From positions 263,114,641 through 263,178,640 of the forward strand of contig OY282560.1 in NCBI GenBank assembly GCA_958295665.1: a stretch of 64,000 nt of DNA. The letters are read 5' to 3'. Numbering within the stretch: the first letter of the stretch is position 1; each line of letters starts with the position of its first letter. The notes beneath the pieces were generated by a model, which had not been told where the DNA came from, did no database searches, and saw only the letters and a list, made by a program, of their open reading frames with translations. This stretch comes from Tipula vernalis (lineage: Eukaryota > Arthropoda > Insecta > Diptera > Tipulidae). Shown here piece by piece: positions 1 through 12,595 of this stretch. Position numbers and translations under genes: made by a program.

Positions 1-3000
1 TTCCCCCACTAAAAATAGTTCATAAGTGACTTAGCATTAAGCAGAAACAATCCACTCATCTAACCCGTCACGCAGGTTAAAACGTATTATTATCTGGAGT
101 GAAATAAATTATACGCATCCAAAAATATATAATATATACACAACTATAATTTAACACAACACCTCCCTAATTTTCACGGAAATAGAAACATAACTAATTA
201 CTATTTCTAATTCGCGTGTATTTCATAATATACAATATTTTCCCAAGTACTTACCATATTATAGAAATTATACATCATCGTCGTTTTTTTTAAAGGAAAT
301 CAATTTCATAAAATTAAATTAAATACAAAAGAAACAACAGAAGTCGAAAATAAATAATTAAAATAATTAGAAAACAATAAGAAGGCGTTAACCGGTAACT
401 CAATTTGTTCCACTTCGTCCCGTGCGCTCATAGTTTAACGTTCAACCCAAAATATTTAATATCTGATTGGGATATTTTTTATATTGTCAGTTCTACTTTT
501 AACATATATTATGTGTATGATGGATTGATGGATTCATGGATGAATGAAGGTGTTTTTTTGTGTGGTTAAAACAAAATAAAATATTCGTCTAATCACCCTT
601 CTAATCAAACTTTTAATTAAAAAGTCAAAAAACATTTTTTGAAAACACAGCACGAATTTTCCTTTTTGTTTTTGGAACAATTATAGTTGAATTTTATTTG
701 TGTCGTCATTTTATTTTTCGAATGTATAATAAAAATGCCGTGTCATTTGACAGAAAACTATTTTTGACTTTTTACAACAATTTTCTTCCACTAAAACACA
801 ACTCAAATATGGCAGAAAACTAACAAAATTTGAAATACATAAATTTATGTATATTATGTAGTATATGTATGTATATCCAAAAATGTCACCATAATTGTAG
901 TTTTTGATCATTGTGTCAAGGAAAATTCTAAAAGAATTTTTTCCCTAATCCATAATAAAATAAATTTACATGTGGAATGACTGTAAAATAAATTTTTTTG
1001 ATGTGCCAGATGTATTTGTAAATATTTCATTACAAGACCTAACAAATATAAAAGAAAAGAAAACAAGGTGGCTGGTGTTTAGTAAACAAATCAAAGATTA
1101 TCACATCATAAACTGTTAAAATAAAATTATGTTACCGCACTATAACAATCCCCCACCAAAAACATACACTTGAACAGAATAATTATTCAATCAACCGAAG
1201 CGATATATTATTCTGTCAGAAAAATGAAAAACAAAAAATTCGACGGAGGCTAACAATTTAATAATACACAAAACGATTTTTATTTTCCACATTGAAATAT
1301 GTCATATTTTAGTTTTGGACGATCTCTACAACCACACAACAACAACAACCAACCCACCAACCGAAAAACATGATGAGTTGTTATTTTCGGAAAAAATTTG
1401 AAATAAAACAAAAAATCCATCAGCATTATTAAATACGACACGACTCATGACATATTTCATTTCCTTTTAATTAGTTTCCTTTTTTTATTTGAAGTTGTGC
1501 GCCGCACCGGTGGGGAAAATCGCTGCTATACTCGTATAAACTAAAATAAATTATATGGATTCATGGAAAAAAAAAGGTTTAATCGATAAGAACCAAACTT
1601 AATTTTGAGTAAATTGATTATCTTAGTTAAGTCAATTTTTCCTCTATGTTTACATAATATATAAAAATTACTTAATTAGAAAGTTAAATAAATAAGTGAT
1701 ATAAATTACGTTAATCGATCAGACGCACACAAATTAATACTATGGGAACCCAAAAATACGTATAATCCCGCGCGACTAAATAAAACTTTATATTCTGATT
1801 TATTATATTTTACTCACACTTTACAATGGGTTACATATCAAACCCAGAACTCCCAAAAAAACCACACCATCTGTATAAATAAACACAACAAAAACAATAT
1901 TAAAAAAAAAAAACTATATACTAAAAATAACAATCTAACTTAATTTATTATTAAAATCTAATAAAAACACACAAAAGCTTCATGGAGAACTACCTCCTAT
2001 CCATTTACAAACAGCCACCCCTTCTCAAAATAATAAAGAGGCGGAGGAAAGGAAAACTAAAAATTGAATTTTCCTTAATCATTTAATTGAATCAACAAGA
2101 AAATGAAAAACAAACAGAAAGAAAATTCAAATCGATTAAATAAACTTAAAATGTATAAGAAAAAGAAATTAAAAAGTTGATCAATGGGTGGGATGGGTAC
2201 ACCTTTTAATTTGAAGCTTGGTGTAGATTATACTTGTAGCAGAAAGCTTATTTTATAATTTAAGGCTTTAAAAGCGATTCATAAAACTGTTACGCTTGTC
2301 ATTTTTGATTTCCAAAACCAAGATAATAATGGAACTTGTGCTTCATTTTGTAAATGCCCCAAACAAAAAAATCTAAAGGCGTTGTCAGGCGAAAGTGGTA
2401 ATAAACGTCTATTAGTCGTGGCCCATTGAATTGGATATTTATTATTAAGATGTAGATTGACACAGAGAAGACGTAGTTGTGTCACAGAGTATATGGAACA
2501 TCATCTATTAAAAACGTTACACCAATCAATCTACATTCACCTGCCAATCAAAACATTAACATTCTACTAGGGATTTGGTGGATCTGGACAAAGAAAATAA
2601 TGACAATTATGATGATTTTATACTCCGCTATTGTTAAAATTACTTTTATTGGTAGTTCGTACCCATGCAATGAAGTTGCCTTCGCTCCTCATCTCTTGTG
2701 GTATACCTGGAGTATTTTTTTACGCGTCATATCGATATTTTTCAATATTTCCTTGAATTTGATGGTAAAGTAAATTTAGCTCTAATACAGCTTGTCGAAT
2801 CGAAGAACGGGGTGATTGGGTTCAAAGTACGAAAATTTCATCTTTTTCTTCTTCGCAATTCAATTTTTTGTTCTTGACTGTGAAAATGATCTGTATTTCT
2901 TTAAACTTTAAAAAAAAATATTTACACCATTGTTTTCGAAATAAAAATACCTTTCATTATATGTATCACACGACCCATAGTGTAATTTAAAAAATTGGTC

Positions 3001-4300
3001 CATTAACTGGCATCTCTGCGCCAGATGGTCAGTTGAAAAAAAAAATATTTTAAATTATGCGCCTCCACCATTTGTGTTTGCCATTCAAAATTGACTCACA
3101 CATTTCCCTACGTCTCAACAATTCTTGTCCTGTTGCTCCCTGAGACCACCGTTAATATTTTGAAAAGGTTGTAACAATTTGATATGTTCATTGTTACTGG
3201 TGTTGCAATGTATATCGGATATTGATTAATTTTTGTTAATTGTCCCGGAATTGCGTTTTTCTTTTCTTCAAGTATTTGCTACTGTGCACTTTTTCATTTT
3301 ATCATACTTCCCCATTTTCACCCAATAATACAAATTTTGAATTTTTGCATTTATATTGGTAGATCATTCGATCATTCCGTTATTTGGATGAGTATAAATA
3401 TATCGACTGAAAACAAAATTTTTTTTTTGGAGAAGAAAAGTTAAGTCAGTGAATGCGGTCCCTTAGTCGGAATAATATATTTAATTTTTTGAGATTTAAA
3501 ATAAAAATAAAATTAATGAAAAGTATAGAAACGTTGGAGTGTTAGCTTATCTAAAATCGTGTTGAAAATAAAAACTTTAAAGTTGATAAAATTTAAAATT
3601 TTGGAGTGGAAGTGTTTAGGTAGCACCTTATTTGTGCCTCAAAATTATGTTATAAACAGGGAAAAAAAATTACTAATAATAAAAACGTTTTATTGAAGTG
3701 ATGGTAGAGCAAGGCTCTACGAGCATAAATTCAATAGTGCAAACGTAAAACAATAAGTGCAAGTTCTCATATATGATAGTTTGTGATAACGAAATCGTTT
3801 ATATTGAATACACAAAATTATTTAGAAACATTTTTTTTTCCGTTAAGTTTTATTATTAAGACACTGTGTGTGGTTAAATAAAACATTCATTCAAAAAGAA
3901 AAATCGAACCGTTACCTCAACAATACGGTTGACCGGTAGTGTCAGAGAAAATAAATTTCGTTTTCTTTAATGCAATTACAACTAGTTGGTTAGTAATATG
4001 TATTATAATAAATGAATTAAATAATACGAAACCAATAATCTGTGTTAAAATAAAAATTGTAATGCCCTAAATATAAACTGTTGCATATTTACCAACAAAA
4101 TTTATAAATAAAAAAAAAAAAGAAGAAAATGTTATAAAAGTTGTAATCATTCATAAAACTAATTTAAATGAATTAATAATATTAATAAATGAATTATTAG
4201 TAATAAAAATAAAATAATAAATAAAATACCAAAAACAACAATTTTATTATTATATACAACCACCAGAAAACGGATTTTTTTTTTGGGTGCATGTAGTTCC
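1..4300. other. AT-rich stretch, no gene recognised
   Basis: No reading frame here resembles a known protein. The short open frames are what chance gives in AT-rich DNA. The stretch has many A and T homopolymers and a small GGAT-type simple repeat near 515-550. It could be upstream intergenic DNA or intron of a gene lying outside the window. Confidence 0.6.
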
Positions 4301-4382
4301 GCTACATTTCCGTCTTGCAAGGGTCATTTCATCGTCGTTCGAAACCGGAATACATTATCATCAAGGGGTGTTTATCTTCTAT

Positions 4383-4624
4383 CAGTGTGTGTATTGTAGT
4401 GCATTTAATTTCATATTTTAGAATTGTTTAAAGTAACGTAAGGCGAATTTGCTTGATAGTTTCATTTCTTATAAGTTCTTATTAAATAATATTATTGGTT
4501 TCAATTTTTTTTTGGTGTGTTGTGATAAAGCAAACGAAACAAAACAAAAGAAAAACATTGCTTGAAATGCCGGTGAGAGTAAACGGATTTTAAAACCGGA
4601 CTCGATTTCCAGAAAATTATGGTA
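4383..4624 (+). other. Candidate 5' exon with initiator and splice donor
   Basis: A TCAGT match to the arthropod initiator lies at about 4382-4386. About 240 bases downstream an ATG is followed at once by a strong donor, ATG|GTAAGTG, at 4619-4628. The segment is less AT-rich than its flanks. This arrangement fits a mostly untranslated first exon whose start codon is the last codon before the intron. A short upstream frame starts at about 4568 and stops after eight codons. An alternative reading is a chance donor, or the tiny acceptor-donor pair TTTCCAG|AAAATTATG|GTAAGT. No downstream exon can be joined to it with confidence. Inference only. Confidence 0.25.
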
Positions 4625-4639
4625 AGTGACGTTTCTTTA

Positions 4640-5820
4640 TTTTTCTTTTTGAATGTTTTCATTAAATATGGATAAATAATAAATTAATTGGGTGGATGAT
4701 TCATTGAGGATATGCGGTGATTGGAGTCGAGATAATTATTTATTTTTTTGGGATGGTTGGAAATGGAAAGAAAAAAAAAACTCACGACTAAAATACCTCT
4801 GAAGGCTGAGCTCGGGTTAAGACCAATGTAGTGTAAAGTTCCATTCTCAACCATCTAACAACACGTAAGTGTTTTATGTTTACGGATGACTTTCCTTATT
4901 AAACTCATTTTTATTCATACCGTAACAAGGTCCGCGTTAATATTTCGAGAAACTTAATGTATTTTATTTTTAAGATATTCTTTATTTACGGCTGCGTTTA
5001 TTAATTCCTCAATTCTTTTTTTCAAGATAGATTTAACACTGTTTTTATTTGGATTATTTGACGTTAGGTTTTACGGATGAAACTGATATACGTCTTTTTA
5101 AAGATAAAGAACATAATAAGGGACGTTAGTACCATGTGGATCATGTACAATCGGCATTATTTTGACGAAAGTGTCTGAGAAGAGTTGGGTGTACTTTTTT
5201 TTAGCTAAATCTGTTTCGTCATTTTCGTTATTCGTCAGCAAAATTTGTAATAAATGAAGGTTAATTCTGAATTTAGAAGGCATATGATTTTTTTCAACAT
5301 CACCATTTACTTCCTTTTTGTAGTCTAAAAATAATGAACGTCTTTATCAAACTAAACAAATTATTAGTTTTTACAGTTTTTGATAATTTTGGAGTGATTT
5401 CCAGAGGCAGTTACATTAAATTTGAAAATTATATTTACCTACGTTCGTGTCATAGAACTGTAACAGAGAGAAATTAAATAAAAAATTTGTCAAAACACTG
5501 GAAGCTGGTTTGATATGTTTGTCTCTTTCCAAAGTAATGTTGAAAGTTTTACATATAAAAACTAAACTAAAATTTGAATCAGGAATGTCGAAGTGTTGTG
5601 GCTACAGCTGTATAAATATCAGATACAAAGAAAACAAGGAATACCATTTCATACACTGACGTCATAAGTTTAAACGTTCAAGTTTCCTGCAAATGAGAAT
5701 TATTAAAAAATTCAAGCAACATCATTAAACCGGCGATCGTACAACCCTATTAATTCATACAATTTTCTACGACTATAATAATTTGGATGAGTGTGTTTTG
5801 TACGAAAAATTATTACGTGT
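4640..5820. other. No gene recognised
   Basis: AT-rich sequence with only short random frames. A second donor-like ACACGTAAGTG occurs at about 4861. Nothing here could be assigned to a family. Confidence 0.5.
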
Positions 5821-5829
5821 GAATATTTA

Positions 5830-6475
5830 TCACACTATGTTCGGTAAGTTTTGTTGGATTATTGACGATTGGAGGATCACGGACCGCGAGTATAGATAAA
5901 TTTGGAATAGGATGTGCGCGTCATTTGAAGCTTCGAATTGGTTTTTATTATATCTAATGTTTGACCAGTAGTCACTGAGATAGAAGTCATTATATGTACA
6001 TTCTCTACTACAATCGACGATATTACTAGTGTTCGGTCGGGCCAAAATGAAAAAAATATCACGTTTTTTATGTGACATTGCTAGCAAAGAACGCGCTCAT
6101 TTATCACCGAAAAATCCAGGTGCCCTATTTGGGAATCCGTTTCGTTTCGTCATTCGAAACGAAGATGTATTCGTTACGTAAGCCCGGTGAGCTATTTCTC
6201 TTGTACTAATTTGAAAATTATGAGCCACTGCAGCCAATACAGCAATTTCATTATTTTCTTTATTTTATTCGAGCAACAGTCGACGGGTACTTTTTTTGGT
6301 TGAACGTTTCCATCTGTAAGAAATGGCTTGACAGTAAGGCAAAATGTAGCACGTCACCTAGGAGTCGAAAAAGCATTATCAAGATTCTTGCCAGCTTCTC
6401 CATAAACCAGAACCATTTCAATTTTCTCTTGTGCAGTTAAATACCCCATTCTGAAGTAGAACAGGAATCAGGTCT
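5830..6475 (-). pseudogene. Tc1/mariner-class transposase relic, N-terminal half
   Basis: Read on the minus strand from about 6451, the frame opens with an M-G-Y-L-T start followed by EKIEMVLVYGEAGKN. This resembles the N-terminal helix-turn-helix region of a family of insect transposases beginning with an EK-DMV-IYGE-type motif. A few frames later EIAVLAAVAHNFQ and STREIA match the second helix-turn-helix region. Further on, frames ending near 5830 keep a CTYNDFYLSDYWS stretch that resembles the part around the first catalytic acid. Stops and frameshifts break it repeatedly, so no functional protein is possible. Terminal repeats were not found. It lies directly beside the next element, but with opposite orientation and a different family signature. 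Confidence 0.5.
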
Positions 6476-6625
6476 GTTTGTTTTCGAAATATTCTGTTTT
6501 TTTCTTCTCCTGTACGTTTATCTTGTGTTTTTACAATTACAAAAAATACGAAGAGAAGAAATAACACAAACGTTTAATATAAACATAACAAAACATTTTT
6601 ATGAAAATTTTTTTTTGCAACTATT

Positions 6626-7464
6626 TATAAAGAGTGTCCCAAAATTAACGCAAGATTTGAATTTGCCGCCATTTGTTCAGTAAATTGTTGGTAACCCTGA
6701 AAAAAACAATTTGACAACTGAGTGTTTAGGGTTAGTAAAAATGGAGCGTTACACGATACAACAACGTGTTTTCATTATTGAACAATATCTCAAAAATAAT
6801 GAAATTTTGGCGGCCAGAGTTCGAAAATTTCATACAAAATCGGAATACTATTTTAACTTCATCAACTATGAAGAGATTAGGGGCCTGGATCAGTTCTAAT
6901 GTAGTCGAAAAATAAATGCATCAATAACTTGTCACTGTTTGTTGCGGATTTTGGACTGGACCATACTTTTTTGAAAATGAAGCTGGTCAAGCAGTGACTG
7001 TTACTGGATAAAACTATTCTTTCTGCCAAAATTGGATGATATTGATGTGGCCAATATGTGGTTTCAACAAGACGGTGACACATGCTATATAGCCCGTGAA
7101 ATATTTCAACTATTGCATGAGACATTTCCTGGTCGTGTACTCTCTCGTTTCGGTGATCAGAATTGGCCCCCTAGATCGTGTGATTTAACCCATTAGATTT
7201 CTTTTTATGGGGTTATTTGAAGTCAAAGGTCTATGTCAACTAGCCCACAACCACCCGTGCATTACAGGAGGAAATTAAACGCTGCATCAATGAAATTCAG
7301 CCACATTTATGCAGAATGGTCATGGAAAATTTCGACAAAAGGGTGCGTATGTGCCAACAAAGCCGTGGAGGCCATTTGCCCGATGTATAATAACAATCTA
7401 AAGACTAAAAACTGTGTTTTCTATTTAATTCAAATCTTGCGTTAATTTTGAGACACCCTTTATA
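6626..7464 (+). mobile_element. DD41D-type mariner-like element, internally deleted, both ends present
   Basis: The ends form inverted repeats of about 35 bases. The left end, starting near 6628, reads GTGTCCCAAAATTAACGC. The right end, read in reverse, is GTGTCTCAAAATTAACGC. TATA lies at both borders, consistent with a TA target duplication (6626-6627 and 7463-7464, or two bases inward). The element is about 835 bp, whereas autonomous members are expected to be about 1.2-1.3 kb, so the middle is deleted. The inverted repeats and the coding remnant together establish it as a Tc1/mariner-superfamily copy. Confidence 0.85.
6741..7392 (+). pseudogene. Transposase remnant of the DD41D-type element
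   Basis: The ATG at 6741 opens MERYTIQQRVFIIEQYLK, the usual N-terminus of this family, followed in a shifted frame by TILTSSTMKRL. The sequence then jumps to GPYFFENEAGQAVTV, so the region with the first catalytic aspartate is missing. It continues with WFQQDGDTCYIARE, which holds the second aspartate. After a one-base loss comes PLDFFLWGYLKSKVY, which holds the third. About 41 residues separate the last two acids, which suggests a rosa-like DD41D type rather than DD34D. The C-terminal NFDKRVRMCQQSRGGHL is retained. Several stops and frameshifts make it non-functional. Confidence 0.8.
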
Positions 7465-7484
7465 ACTACATATACCATCTGATC

Positions 7485-7770
7485 AAATTTGACCCGGACT
7501 GGTAAAAAGAAAAACATTTTTATGTATTTTAATACAAATCTTTATTGTCGCCTTCAAAATATACTTCTTTTGAGCCAATACAAGCATGCCAATGATTAAT
7601 CCATTTTTCCATACACATCTTATAGGCCTCGGCCGGGATGGCCTTTAGTTTTTCAGCGAATTTCTTTTTATGGATTCAATCGACTGATGACGCGTTCTCC
7701 GGAGCGGATATTTGAGTTTCGGAAACAGGAAAAAGTCACAGGGAGCCAAATCTGGCGGGTACGGTGGCTG
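7485..7770 (-). pseudogene. Mariner transposase C-terminal fragment
   Basis: On the minus strand the frame reads PPDLAPCDFFLFPKLKYPL. This is the conserved block holding the third catalytic aspartate of DD34D mariners, immediately followed by RRTRHQSIESIKRNS and then a frameshift. After the shift the remaining C-terminal portion (YKMCMEKWINHWHACI-type) continues to the 3' end repeat. It is part of the rearranged copy above and cannot be translated intact. Confidence 0.75.
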
Positions 7771-7944
7771 AGCGATGACTTTTGATCTGATTTGACCCGG
7801 ACTGGTCCATTTAAACCGCGCGCGTAAACCGAATCGGTAAATTTTTTTTTCTATGTTGGTACAACCTTCTTTGACATTCGTGTGACGTTTTAGTAGAATA
7901 CGTCCATTAGTGTGAGTTTGACAGCCATTTGTTTCACTTTTTCA

Positions 7945-8165
7945 ATATTATTGTCGTTAACAGAGGTGGATGGACGACTTGCATGAGGCAAGTTTTCTAC
8001 GACCAAACCACCCTCACTGAATGCTTCATATCAAATACTTGCGTTCTTGATAGAGTAGACTCCCCAAAATACTTCTGCAACATTTTCAATGATCCCATAG
8101 CCGTAATTCCTTTGGAAACATAAAATTTCAAGCAAACTCGTTGTTTAGTTTTTTATCTAAAGTAA
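7945..8165 (-). pseudogene. Mariner transposase N-terminal fragment
   Basis: Read on the minus strand, consecutive frames give SIKNAS or SRTQVFD, then AFSEGGLVVENLPHASRPST and SVNDNNIEKVK. This matches the helix-turn-helix and linker of mariner transposases, where W-H-K-F-EGRE-VEN---GRP-TS is typical. It lies inside the inverted arms of the rearranged mariner. Frames are interrupted at least twice. Confidence 0.7.
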
Positions 8166-8439
8166 AAATCGCCAGATAAACTTTTCGCGTCGCAAACAAA
8201 TGGCTGCCAAACTCACTCTAATGGACGTATGCTGCTCAGACGTCACACGAATATCAAAGAAGTTTGTACCAACCTAGAAAAAAAAAATTACCGATTCGGT
8301 TTACGCGCGCGGTTTAATTGTCAGTCCGGTATTTTGCTTCTTCAAGCTAAACTGCTTTACACCATTAAGAGAGTTTTGCAGAGAGCGAAACAAATGGTAG
8401 TCGGACCAACAAAATCGATAATATTTCCTAGATATAATT

Positions 8440-11400
8440 AAAATTCACAGAAAACTAAACATTTTAATATGTGTTGGTTATTTTCAATCAACTTCCAAAT
8501 GATTTTAGTTAAGTCATAGAAAATCAAAGTTTTCGGTTTCATTTTGCTGTGGGTTTAGAAGTATATTATCACGATTCTTGATAAATTTTATTACTGGTTA
8601 GAATACGACTTTTGATAAACGTTCAAACACATGCTGTTTGAAGCGGGCTATTAGTCAATTGGTTTGGGGTTCAAATAGCTAAATCAATATATTTAATAAC
8701 ACCTTTATACTCACAAAATGATGGCAAACTAACCTTTTAATTTATTTTCAGCACAAATTACAAAATTATTCCTCCAACACGTTAATCTAAACAAAAAAAA
8801 AATTGAGTTAACTTGAATTGTTGATCAATCAAAATTAATTGACTTAATCGAAAAAAATTGTCTATTGTAGTAAAAAAAAATACATCAATTTCTTAATATT
8901 ATGACGAAGCAAATTTCTTTCACAAGAAGGCGAGTAATACGACAATTGTCTATTTTAATTCCTTTATACAACATATAATTCATTCGAAATTTTATTGATT
9001 AAAAACGAAAAATTTCACATAGTAACATGGTTTCGATATTTTACAAGTGAAAAGAGCTTATTGTGATCACCTTGTGGAAAATACACCCAATCACCGCCGC
9101 TGCCCTTATAAATTATTGTTTAAGCAAATTTCAAACTAAATTACCCCCGAATTTTTATTTTATTTTTTTTTTTGCTTCAAATTTAAATCATGAAAATTAA
9201 TAAATTTTCCATTTTTTTGCTCAGTGGGTAATTTGCCAAAACCATAATTGAATAAAAATAAAATTTTATATCAAAAATTTGAAACCCTTCAAAAAGTCTA
9301 TTTACAGTATTTTACTCGTATATAAGAAAGAACATTAAAGATGAATTATTGTCACTTAGATTTTAGTCGATTTTTCTTGTGTTTGTTTTCAAATTAAAAA
9401 AAAAATGCTATATGGTTTCGGTTTGTGGACCGTCCGCCGCCCGTGTCCATCGTAACTTGAAAACGGATGAATATTTCAACTTAGTTTGTATGCTAAACTT
9501 TCGAACAATCCAAGGGAAGGAACCAAATTGATTTGGTGGGAGATGTTCTTATATATGAACAATTTTGTTGACATACATCTCTAAAATTGATAGAAATAAA
9601 AAATTTATTGAGTCAAACAATTTTTGTATACGTATGAATTGAAAAATTAAATATTGAAACGAAATTAAGAATGGGAAATTATGAGACGAAATAAATCAAC
9701 AAAAATGCTTATGGAGTTTTTTTCGATCTTTTTATTTTATTGGTTCGATATTCTCTTTTTCAAAGTTTGTTTATCTTTAGTTCAAGCCATAAGTTATTCT
9801 GGATTTTCCAGACAGACCAATATTTTATTTTGTTTTGTTTAAGGTGTTTTTTTGTGCTGTGATTATAGCCTACAATTGGGATGGAAAACGGCAAACATAC
9901 TGTGTTCAATTCACAATATGCAACTATAACGGTTCAGGTGCTTCCTCGTATATTACATGACGTAATTTCGAATCCTAACCTTCAATAAATTTAAATTTAA
10001 AGGTAAAACTAAATTTTTGTAAAGAATCAAAATTAAAGCAGCTGTTCGATTTTTTAAAAGTTTAGAGCAATGATTTCCAGATTAATATGGATTTAAATTA
10101 ATTTTGGCTATATATGAGTTGTGAGTTTTAATAGATTTAAATTACTCGTACATTTAACAACGAGTTTTACCACAAATCTTTGACATCATTTATCTCTTGA
10201 TCGTATAGCATTAGTTAATTTAGATTTGCGAGTTAAGTTGACACTGGATTGACTTGAATTTAAATCAGTTTTAATGAGAATTGTAGAAAGATTTAACAAT
10301 TTGACATTGATTTCATTGGACTTTGATTTTGTCTCTTAAATTCACTTTTCATAAGCCCTTCTAATATAACTTTGAATTTTTATTTGGAAATTACCTGAAT
10401 ATTTCACCATGAATTACAATACATTATGTTGAAATATTGAAACTGTATCAATCTCAAAATATGAAAGTAATTGAAGTTTATATTAAATTCTATAGAATGG
10501 GTAGTAATTACTCTATTGGTACTAAAAATACGCAGAAAATTAATAAAAAGCGTAATGTGCGGCTTATTTTGACATTTGATAACATGTAGTAAACTTTTTG
10601 ATCAACAAAAACAATTGGTTTTTAACAAACTAGTAAAACTATCTGACCGGATTACTAAAATATATACACATGGGAACTCATCACCAAATCAAAGCCGCAA
10701 TTCAGGTAACTCAGAGAGTTTTATACTCATGAATGAATAAAGAAATCACCACAAATCAATCTAAATAAATTCTCACCCGCATCGTCAAAACATAAACCTT
10801 ATTATACAATGTATTATGTACTATTCATTTTATAATTTATTCTTGTTATTTAATACATATACCTCCGACATAATCAAATTAAAAAAAATTATTTCTTTAA
10901 ATAATCCATTTAGATTAAAAATTCAAATTTTTAAAAAGAGAATAAAATAAGACATCTAATTTTTAATTTTATAAACAAAAACCGCGTATAAAAATATGTA
11001 TTTATAACGCATACATATATACATAGTCATACCACTCCAAGTAATGTCTTTTGATGGTTTTACAATATTTAACAGTAGTACAAAAGAAGGGTTCAATTTG
11101 AATCAAGAACCCTTTTTAGAATTAAAAATGTAAAAAAAAACTCACCTTAAAATCGTAATTCCTCAAACGAACATTAATCCAAATTATACAGACGAGTTAC
11201 TGGTATTCCACTGTAATTAGACATAAAAAGAATTGTATTAGACGAATTTGTAACAATAGAACACTAGAAAAAATGAATTATTTGAAAAGCACCGTGTAAA
11301 TCAAATAGTCGTTGAAGCTTAATCAGAAAATATAGGAAATCATTCAACCAAATCTACCTTCACTTGGCTTGAATGTCTTAAGAAATTTGATTTTATAAAA

Positions 11401-12115
11401 TTAAATTAATTTAATAAACATTTAAATTAAATGAAAACCACAAAAGTTTTTCAATCGATTAGTTATAAAAAAAACTTACTCCAACAAGTATTAGCGCATA
11501 TATATATATATATTAATTTTCTAGAAGAAGAATTAAACAAAAATTAAAATTTTTGTAAATTTTTAAAAAGGAAAGTTAAAATTTTTTGTGGTTTTAATTA
11601 TCTTATTTTTTAATAAAATTAAATATTTAAATTTAAATTAAAATCATAAAATAAAATAATAATAAAAGCAGCAGCAACAAAATATTATTAATAGGAAATT
11701 TTTGTGGTTTTTTCATTTTGCAAACGTATTCGAGCATAAAAGAAAAATTGAAAAGTTAAATTTCAATTTTTTTATCGATTTTAATAATTTTGTTGTTTTT
11801 TGAATAAGGTTTTGGTTTTTAATTGGAAAATGTTAAACATGCGATTTTTTGGTTAACACGGTGAATCGATAATTTCAATTAAATTTGTTAATTGATTAAT
11901 TAATTTATTAAACCAAGACCTAGAAAAGAGCATTGCTCTTGGACTAAAATATTAAAATATCCTGTACAAGAAAATATCTAATAAGGTTGGCATGATACCA
12001 GCATTATTGGTAAATCCAGTTAAAAAACAAATGTGCACATTGGTTTCAAATCTACTTTACATCTACTCTTTATTACGAGAATAAACCTAACATTGGTTAC
12101 TTTGACTACAACGTT
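8440..12115. other. AT-rich stretch, no gene recognised
   Basis: No frame resembles a known family. There is a less AT-rich patch at about 9415-9480, an AT microsatellite at about 11498-11514 and long runs of A or T. It may be intron or intergenic DNA. Confidence 0.5.
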
Positions 12116-12139
12116 TTTTAACGAACAAGAAAAAAGAGA

Positions 12140-12595
12140 GTGCAAAAACGGAATAAAAAGAAAACAAGCGCAGCTAAAAATGGAAAGGTGCTTGGATGTC
12201 TGAATGAGGTAGGTTGCCGAGAGATTAAGCCGCCTCTTTGTTTAACTAAAAAGCGTCTAAGATCATTTATCATGGACAACGAGTTATGTCGCTGCTGTCG
12301 CACAACTTCCTTATTTTTATTGGATGAATTTGGTTTGAAAAACTTCTGGTTCGGTCATGTATGTAGTCTCTCCACTATGCTAGTCATATTAGTAGAATCG
12401 AAACGGTACCAAAAAAAATGTCTCATTTTTTATGCGTGGAAAACACACCAATTTTTTCATAGGATTAATTATGGAGACAACGGGCCTTTGAATCTGATAT
12501 CTAAGTTAAATAATGAATTGAGTAAGTTTTGTGATTTTAATATGAGTAAATGTGAGATTAAACGATCATTGAAATGGGATTATTTAAATAAATGA
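12140..12595 (+). CDS. Unassigned open frame, doubtful
   Basis: An open frame of about 150 codons with an in-frame ATG at about 12271 (MDNELCRCC...). It is cysteine-containing and otherwise shows no motif I recognise. About 70 bases after the stop there is an A-tract of 13 bases (about 12665-12677). That would fit a reverse-transcribed copy of an mRNA, but no target duplication was seen and there is no clear polyadenylation signal. It could equally be a chance frame or the 3' piece of an unrecognised element. Confidence 0.15.
   Translation: MQKRNKKKTSAAKNGKVLGCLNEVGCREIKPPLCLTKKRLRSFIMDNELCRCCRTTSLFLLDEFGLKNFWFGHVCSLSTMLVILVESKRYQKKCLIFYAWKTHQFFHRINYGDNGPLNLISKLNNELSKFCDFNMSKCEIKRSLKWDYLNK

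Larger units (their letters stand above)
7478..8340 (-). mobile_element. Rearranged mariner with an internal inverted copy of its 5' end
   Basis: Three copies of a terminal motif are present. TTTGACCCGGACTGG occurs at about 7488 and again at about 7792 in the same orientation. A diverged inverted copy, GTCAGTCCGGT, lies at about 8321. The block from about 7814 to 7945 is repeated in inverted form at about 8190-8317, including GCGCGCGTAAACCGAATCGG and the following GGTTGGTACAA region. Between these arms is the N-terminal transposase code. Outside the left arm is the C-terminal transposase code with the 3' end. The order on the minus strand is: 5' end, N-terminus, inverted 5' end, C-terminus, 3' end. 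This fits an internal rearrangement or abortive gap repair. Confidence 0.7.

Noticed and set aside
2279..2773. Frames at 2279-2485 and 2477-2773
   Set aside because: No motif, low-complexity AT-rich codons, lengths expected by chance.
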